From: Chloroflexota bacterium
GTDB lineage: Bacteria; Chloroflexota; Anaerolineae; Aggregatilineales; Phototrophicaceae
NCBI GenBank assembly: GCA_013388735.1
Contig: JACAES010000008.1
Location: forward strand, 22,464 to 86,463
Direction of reading: 5' to 3'
DNA length: 64,000 bases
Positions 59,095-64,000 of the stretch are shown here, one piece after another. Position numbers and translations under genes: made by a program. Positions within the stretch are counted from its first letter, which is position 1. Every line of letters starts with the position of its first letter. Below the pieces are notes generated by a model. That model was not told the origin of the DNA, ran no database searches, and worked only from the letters and a program-made list of their open reading frames with translations.

Positions 59095-61158
59095 ATGAGC
59101 ATGGAAGAACTGGTGAACAAACTCAGAGGGCGGGGCAGGGAGTCAACCCCGCGTGCGGCTTCCGCGATTTTCGGCTCGATTGGCAGCGTTGGGCAAACCC
59201 TGGTCTCTACCGGCCCCAGGCTAAAGATCGGCCTATGGCCGATTCTGAGCGCCGCCGCTCCCGAAACGGCGATGGGTGCAGCGGCGCTGCTGGGTTGCCT
59301 GCTGGAACGGTGGCCGAATATTCGCGTCTACCGGCTGTTCGCCCGCCTGGAGGGTGAACCACAGACGTACCAATGGACGATAAGCCGGTCACAGTTCAGC
59401 GTGGACGATTGGGAACTGGATGGGCTTGATGAAAATGTTGCGATCTGGGGCGTATTGGAAAAAACCGGCGCGGGTTGGAAACTGACGCTGGAGGTTGAAA
59501 ACGATCTGGCCGAAGAAGGCGATGATTTGCGAGCCTTTAGCCATGAAAGCGGGGAGATAGGCGGGCTGATTAACTGGCTTCCACAGGCAGTCGAGCAAAT
59601 TGCCGATTATCTGGACGCCGGCGCTCTTTACTATCCCGCCTATGACGCTGCGGCCAATATCCCGGATTTGGGCGCAGAGCGCCTGCTGAACGATCTCTTT
59701 CAATGGGAATTGAGGCTATTGCTGTCGCTTTGGGGGCAGGACTGGCCCGCCGAGGCAATAGCAGCCGATCTCGAATCTCTGCTCGGCCACAGCGCGGCGC
59801 TGGGCAACATGGGCGCATGGACTGCTGCCAATGCGATAGGGCGCGCCTTAAATCCGATTTTTGACCCTATTGGCGAGGCTGTCATACCGCGCGTGCCGGA
59901 GGTTTTTGAGCAGCTCAGGCAGTATGAATTCGCGGCGGCATTTATTGCATTTCCGCTGCACCGGCTTGGCTATCGGGAACAAGCCTACAGCCTGCTGGAG
60001 GAGAATGTTGACCGGTATCCTGAAAGCGTCTCGTCCTGGCTAAGACTCGCCGATCTGTACAGCGTGGGTGGAGAGTTGGCGGCCACACTGGACGTATACC
60101 AGCGGGCGATTGAAGCCGACGTTGTATCCGCCGACCTGTTCAAGCGTTATGCCGAACTGCTGCTTCTGCTGGACACCAACAACATTGCCTACGGCGTAGG
60201 GGCGCGCCAGCATACCGTAGCCGGGCGTTCATTTGTCGAAGGGTTCATCCTGATAGACCCCGAAGAAATCGAAGCGAACTGGCTGAGTTGGGAGGCCATT
60301 GAAGCCTACCACGAGGCGCTCGAACTTGAGCCGGACGACCTGGATACGCATCAGCAGCTTGCGATACAGCTTGCCGAACTGGGCGATGAGGCGGTCTGGG
60401 ATGCGCTCTCCGAATTGGTTGAACGCGATACTGAGGGTGAACGCACGCGCGGCGTGGTGGAGTCCTTGTACAACATGGAAGATGTCTCCCCAGCAGTACC
60501 CATCCTCCGCCGGGCAGTCGAAAAGAATCCCGATCAGGCTGTCTTGAAACTCAACCTGGCGTCCGCTTATCTGCTGAACGACGAACCGGATGCCGCGCAG
60601 ACGGAACTTGAAGCAGCAGCAGACATTACGGATGACCCGCTGCTGCGCTCCGAAATAGATCGTATGATGCTGTCGGTAGACGACCCTGATTTTGAGGCGC
60701 GCTTCGGTGAAATCAGCGATCTGGTGGGCGCCGGCGCGCAGTTGAATGCCGGCGACGTGGAGTTTCTGGAGAATGCGCTGGGTAATGCGCCCGATTTTGC
60801 CGAATGTTATACGCTTTTAGCCAGCGCCTACGTTGCCTGGGGAGAAAGTGATGACGCGCTGGAAGTGCTGTTGGATGGGCAGAAACGGTTTCCCGATAAT
60901 CCCGACATTCTGACGTTACTCGGACGTGTTCTGTGGGACAGTGGAGAGAAGGGACTGGCGCTCGATTACCTGAACAAGGGGCTGATGACGAACTCAAACC
61001 ACGTCCCACTGCTGGCGACGACCGCACGGTATCTGTTCGATCAGGATCAGGATGAAACTGCGCGGGCGCTGCTGCTGCGCGCCGAGGCGCTTGACCCGCG
61101 ACATCCCATGCTCGGCGCGGTGCGGGCATACATTGCCCGCAGTATCACGACAGAATAA
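59095..61158 (+). CDS. Tetratricopeptide-repeat protein
   Basis: A 687-residue acidic cytoplasmic protein. The first 250 or so residues have no known motif (a mixed alpha/beta region including VYRLFARLEGEPQTYQWTIS). From about residue 290 the chain becomes TPR helices: YREQAYSLLEENVDRYPESV, TLDVYQRAIEADVVSADLFK, DQAVLKLNLASAYLLNDEPD and ALEVLLDGQKRFPDNPDILT. TPRs mediate protein-protein contacts. The ATG at 59095 has GGAG four bases upstream and a second ATG two codons later is better spaced, so the start may be 59101. It converges with the IMPACT-family gene with a small overlap. The partner is unknown. Confidence 0.85.
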   Translation: MSMEELVNKLRGRGRESTPRAASAIFGSIGSVGQTLVSTGPRLKIGLWPILSAAAPETAMGAAALLGCLLERWPNIRVYRLFARLEGEPQTYQWTISRSQFSVDDWELDGLDENVAIWGVLEKTGAGWKLTLEVENDLAEEGDDLRAFSHESGEIGGLINWLPQAVEQIADYLDAGALYYPAYDAAANIPDLGAERLLNDLFQWELRLLLSLWGQDWPAEAIAADLESLLGHSAALGNMGAWTAANAIGRALNPIFDPIGEAVIPRVPEVFEQLRQYEFAAAFIAFPLHRLGYREQAYSLLEENVDRYPESVSSWLRLADLYSVGGELAATLDVYQRAIEADVVSADLFKRYAELLLLLDTNNIAYGVGARQHTVAGRSFVEGFILIDPEEIEANWLSWEAIEAYHEALELEPDDLDTHQQLAIQLAELGDEAVWDALSELVERDTEGERTRGVVESLYNMEDVSPAVPILRRAVEKNPDQAVLKLNLASAYLLNDEPDAAQTELEAAADITDDPLLRSEIDRMMLSVDDPDFEARFGEISDLVGAGAQLNAGDVEFLENALGNAPDFAECYTLLASAYVAWGESDDALEVLLDGQKRFPDNPDILTLLGRVLWDSGEKGLALDYLNKGLMTNSNHVPLLATTARYLFDQDQDETARALLLRAEALDPRHPMLGAVRAYIARSITTE

Positions 61159-61753
61159 GCGCCTGTGATTGGCCGGCGGTCAGTTCGATGATGTCCTGCG
61201 CGAAGGCTGGATAGTGTTCGACCGGCAGACGGACAATCAGCGTGACCTCGCCTGCGAAGCTTTCATCTTCGATCTCGCCTTCATATTTGGCGACTAATCG
61301 TTTGATGGCCTCGTAGGCGGCATAAGCAAACTCAACACCCACGACGCAGCGTGTACGCTTCTCCTGCGTTTTTAGCGCGGCGAGTACTGCCCGCGCTGCG
61401 TCACCATAGGCGCGCACCAGGCCGCCGGTGCCAAGTTTTGTGCCGCCAAAATAGCGCGTCACCACGACGATGATGTCGCCGATCCTGGAACCGCGCAGCA
61501 CGGCCAGAACCGGTGGCCCGGCTGTGCCGGAGGGTTCGCCATCATCGCTCATGCCCTCAATGATGCTGTTGCCATACCCGATGCGAAAAGCGTAAACATG
61601 ATGAGTCGCATCAGGCATTTCGCTGCGAATATTATGAAGAAATTGGCGCACCTCATCACTGGATGTCACGCAGGCTGCGATAGCGATGAAACGCGAGTTC
61701 GATACAGTAGTGGTAATGCGGCATTCTTCCGCCGGGATCAGATAGCTGTTCAT
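61145..61753 (-). CDS. yigZ: YigZ/IMPACT family protein
   Basis: A 202-residue protein of the YigZ/IMPACT family. Family marks are the N-terminal MNSYLIPAEECRITTTVSNS, IRSEMPDATHHVYAFRIGYG, MSDDGEPSGTAGPPVLAVLR and VVTRYFGGTKLGTGGLVRAY, with a C-terminal EF-G-like domain. Bacterial members have been linked to RNA binding or translation, but the activity is not settled. I chose the ATG at 61753 because it matches the family start; TTG at 61765 would add four residues and overlap the helicase stop by eight bases. It is likely co-transcribed with the helicase gene. Confidence 0.93.
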   Translation of the reverse strand: MNSYLIPAEECRITTTVSNSRFIAIAACVTSSDEVRQFLHNIRSEMPDATHHVYAFRIGYGNSIIEGMSDDGEPSGTAGPPVLAVLRGSRIGDIIVVVTRYFGGTKLGTGGLVRAYGDAARAVLAALKTQEKRTRCVVGVEFAYAAYEAIKRLVAKYEGEIEDESFAGEVTLIVRLPVEHYPAFAQDIIELTAGQSQALILS

Positions 61754-61757
61754 GCCT

Positions 61758-64000
61758 TCAGGCAAAGGACAATGTTCCGTTCACATATTCGCTTAGGGCG
61801 ATCAGCGGCAGGGCAGGGCGCGCGGCTAACGAACCGCCCTGATGCCCGTAATGGCCGATGTTCCACAGAATGATAAGCTCTTTGCGCGCCCGCGTGATTG
61901 CCACGTACAACAGTCGTAGCCGCTCGGCGGCATAATCCAACCGCGCCTGCCACGTGGCTTCTCCCTCGGTGTAATCAAGCGACTGTTGTAATGCGACAGC
62001 CTGCGCCAGCAGTTCCGCCTCAAGGTTAAGCTGGTCGCGCACGAACCATTTTTCGCCGATATAAATATCATCGGCCTGTGCCGAAGGAAAGGAATAACTG
62101 TTCACAGAAAGCAGATAAACGCGATCCCACTCTAAACCTTTGGCCGCGTGCATGGTAGCCACCGTTACCACCCCCGTGCGGGGTGAATACCCTTCAATAA
62201 CATCTTCTATCCTGATGAACCGGCGCTGATTTTCTCGAATCGCTTTCAGCTCGCCGATCACAAAATCCAGCGAATTTGTGCCTACCGCCTGCTGCGCCGA
62301 CCGGATGGATAATGCAATTCGATAGCTCAATGCCAGATCGGACGGGCTGCTGAACAACTCGTGTGCGATGACCAGGATAAGCTGGTCGGCGGGCAGATAG
62401 GCAGCCTGGAGCCACCGCTGCACATGCAGACGGAAATTCTGGAGATCGTCAACCAGAACGCCGGATAAATCGGCGAGTTTGAGCGCGTCCATCCAGGCTG
62501 CATCAGCAACCGGCCACAGAAAAGCCTCAATCATAGAGCAGCGCGCGATCGCAGCGCCAATACGGTGAGTTTCGGATGCGTCCGGCGCATCTCTGCGGTC
62601 CTCATCAGTGATGTTCATTCGCTTACACCACACATCTGTATAAACCCGCGATAGATGGGCGGGGTTAACCGGCTCAGCAAGATATACCAGAATAGTTTCC
62701 AGCATATAAGTGATAAAACGAACGCTGGCCGTAGTTTGAAGCAGTTCTTCATTAGGAATATTGAGCCGCTTTAACACTTCTAGCAGGCGGTAGCCATGTC
62801 GGTTTTCTGGCACAAGCACGGCTACCGTCTGGTCGGGGTTTTCGGGCAGCCATCGTTGCAGACTGCTGGCAACCAACCGCAGCTCTTCGTCCGGCGTAAC
62901 CTGTTTTCCTGGCTGATAATGTATGTGTATCATGGTTTCGCTGATGCTGGGGTTGGGCTGTAGGTCGCCAGGAGGTGCCGGCTGAATAAGATATGCTTCA
63001 AAAGTGCCGCGCAGTTCGGCGGCGGGGTGCATCTGTATCGTCCATTTCATGAGCGCATTCGCTAGGTCAGCGATTGGGCGTCCAGAACGCCCGGATTGGC
63101 TTAGCCGTATCGTTGATGTACCGGTTTCATGCGCGAAGCTCTGGAGATAGCGCGGATGGGCGGTGGTAAATGTGGTATTAATCGCCTGGTTGGGGTCGCC
63201 AACGCGCACCCAGTTTCGATTTTGGGACAGCAGGCGAAGCAGGCGTTCTTGCAGCAGACTGCTGTCCTGGGCTTCATCTTCCAGCACGTGAGGCCACTGT
63301 TTGTGAAGTCGTTTGAGAAAATCGGTGTTTTGTTCTAGGACGAGCAGCGCATGAAGGATAAGATCGTCAAAGTCTACTGCGCCCTGGAATTTGAGCCGGC
63401 GCTGGTACTCATCATACACCTGGGTCGCAAACCGGATCAAGGGATGGCGGGATAGCTCCGGCATGGCGTAAAAGTCACCGGGGATGATCGAATAATCCTT
63501 GCAGTGTTTGATGAAACGCTCGCAAAGCTGCGCGGCCAGATCAGGAATCTGCCGGTCATAAACGTCGCGGAAGCGTTTCGGGTTTTCTCGGACGCCTGCG
63601 GACAGATAGGCTTCAAAGTCTTCCCTTCTTGAACGCAGCGCCGCATGGGTTAACTCGCGTATGATCTGTCGAGAGGCCTGCTCATCAAGGATGTAAAAAT
63701 CGTCGGACAGGCCGGTCAGGGCCGGACGCTCACGCACGATGTCGTGGGCCAGCCCGTGTAAGGTGCGAATACGATAACCCACGTCTGGCAGCAGGTCATA
63801 GTCATGCTGAAGGATATGCCTGATTCGTTTGCGCAAGCCGTAAACGGCGCTGTTGCTGAAGGTTACGACCAATACCTCTGTGCCGTTTAGGATCTCCTTC
63901 GTTGAGAGTTTGCTGATAAGTTGTGCGGCCAGATGCGCCAGCGTGAAGGTTTTGCCGCTGCCCGGCGTGGCAATCACCGCTATTTTACCGGACTTGCGAT
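61758..64000 (-). CDS. UvrD/Rep-family superfamily 1 helicase, partial (cut by window end)
   Basis: The frame is open to the window edge, so the N-terminus is missing; about 747 residues are seen. Superfamily 1 motifs appear in order: Walker A TPGSGKTF, motif Ia VVTFSNSAVYGL, motif II VLEDEAQDSS, motif III VRVGDPNQAI, motif IV-like region IRLSQSGRSGRPIADLANAL, motif V TMHAAKGLEWDRVYLLSV, and motif VI LRLLYVAITRARKELIIL. These identify a 3'-5' DNA helicase like UvrD, Rep or PcrA, used in repair or replication. The C-terminus lacks an obvious nuclease domain. It overlaps or abuts yigZ on the minus strand. Confidence 0.93.
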   Translation of the reverse strand, partial: RKSGKIAVIATPGSGKTFTLAHLAAQLISKLSTKEILNGTEVLVVTFSNSAVYGLRKRIRHILQHDYDLLPDVGYRIRTLHGLAHDIVRERPALTGLSDDFYILDEQASRQIIRELTHAALRSRREDFEAYLSAGVRENPKRFRDVYDRQIPDLAAQLCERFIKHCKDYSIIPGDFYAMPELSRHPLIRFATQVYDEYQRRLKFQGAVDFDDLILHALLVLEQNTDFLKRLHKQWPHVLEDEAQDSSLLQERLLRLLSQNRNWVRVGDPNQAINTTFTTAHPRYLQSFAHETGTSTIRLSQSGRSGRPIADLANALMKWTIQMHPAAELRGTFEAYLIQPAPPGDLQPNPSISETMIHIHYQPGKQVTPDEELRLVASSLQRWLPENPDQTVAVLVPENRHGYRLLEVLKRLNIPNEELLQTTASVRFITYMLETILVYLAEPVNPAHLSRVYTDVWCKRMNITDEDRRDAPDASETHRIGAAIARCSMIEAFLWPVADAAWMDALKLADLSGVLVDDLQNFRLHVQRWLQAAYLPADQLILVIAHELFSSPSDLALSYRIALSIRSAQQAVGTNSLDFVIGELKAIRENQRRFIRIEDVIEGYSPRTGVVTVATMHAAKGLEWDRVYLLSVNSYSFPSAQADDIYIGEKWFVRDQLNLEAELLAQAVALQQSLDYTEGEATWQARLDYAAERLRLLYVAITRARKELIILWNIGHYGHQGGSLAARPALPLIALSEYVNGTLSFA

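Overview
The window reads as a chromosomal segment of a bacterium from the phylum Chloroflexota, most likely an uncultured Anaerolineae-like lineage. This placement is inferred from gene content: a mevalonate route with isopentenyl phosphate kinase and no phosphomevalonate kinase in view, many envelope proteins built from LysM, bacterial SH3 and Pro/Thr-rich linkers, a PrsW-like membrane protein, a type II NADH dehydrogenase, and a UDP-sulfoquinovose synthase. No rRNA is present to confirm it. Genes are densely packed on both strands, GTG and TTG starts are common, and no gap between genes exceeds about 260 bases. I see no insertion sequence, prophage, integrase or CRISPR array.

Layout. 1-4266: end of valS, a small HEAT-repeat protein, a degenerate nucleotidyltransferase, and a tandem pair of LysM envelope proteins. 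4268-9681: mutL, an orphan PAS histidine kinase, udk, tRNA-Thr(CGT) and purH, all on the minus strand. 9782-13669: a large uncharacterised HxxxDG protein and, divergently, an NDH-2. 13674-16313: a minus-strand carbamoyltransferase cluster with three small membrane proteins, one of them only 56 residues. 16429-19152: an unknown 102-residue protein, a GNAT/FemAB-like protein and an orphan MalK/UgpC-type ATPase. 19414-27679: cinA with a degenerate amidase domain, a degenerate phosphoribosyltransferase-like gene, lepA, and a four-gene minus-strand unit (PrsW-like protein, anchored PsbP-like protein, trypsin-like protein with Thr in place of the catalytic Ser, TlyA). 27753-31026: a peptide-type ABC transporter (binding protein and two permeases) with no ATPase. 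31023-34743: isoprenoid cluster. 34844-37278: site-2 protease and HEAT-repeat protein. 37473-42197: complete five-gene branched-chain amino acid type (Liv) ABC transporter. 42273-46476: SCP2 protein and three envelope proteins. 46536-47693: A-type Fe-S carrier and SufR-like regulator. 47922-56110: amino-acid biosynthesis (pheA, asd, hisD, hisG, hisZ) interrupted by sqdB and an APH-type kinase. 56174-64000: L,D-transpeptidase, a five-domain SH3 protein, a TPR protein, an IMPACT-family protein and a UvrD-type helicase cut by the window end.

How the genes work together. Mevalonate kinase, a mevalonate-family decarboxylase and isopentenyl phosphate kinase would make IPP by the alternative mevalonate route. 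The adjoining UbiA-family enzyme would use polyprenyl phosphate as a lipid carrier for pentose transfer. The LysM, M23, SH3 and L,D-transpeptidase proteins point to peptidoglycan binding and remodelling. Several good sigma-70-like promoters can be read by eye (tRNA-Thr, histidine kinase, ugpC-like ATPase, rseP, liv operon, erpA-like gene, pheA, hisZ), and they support the proposed operon starts.

The most unusual features are the protease/PrsW-like unit at 23925-27679 with altered catalytic residues in two proteins, the HxxxDG protein at 9782-12181, the co-occurrence of long-form HisG with HisZ, the carbamoyltransferase cluster with its tiny membrane proteins, and three enzyme-like genes that have lost key catalytic motifs (785-1756, the C-terminal half of 19414-20661, and 20695-21294). 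All calls come from reading the sequence; no database search was run.
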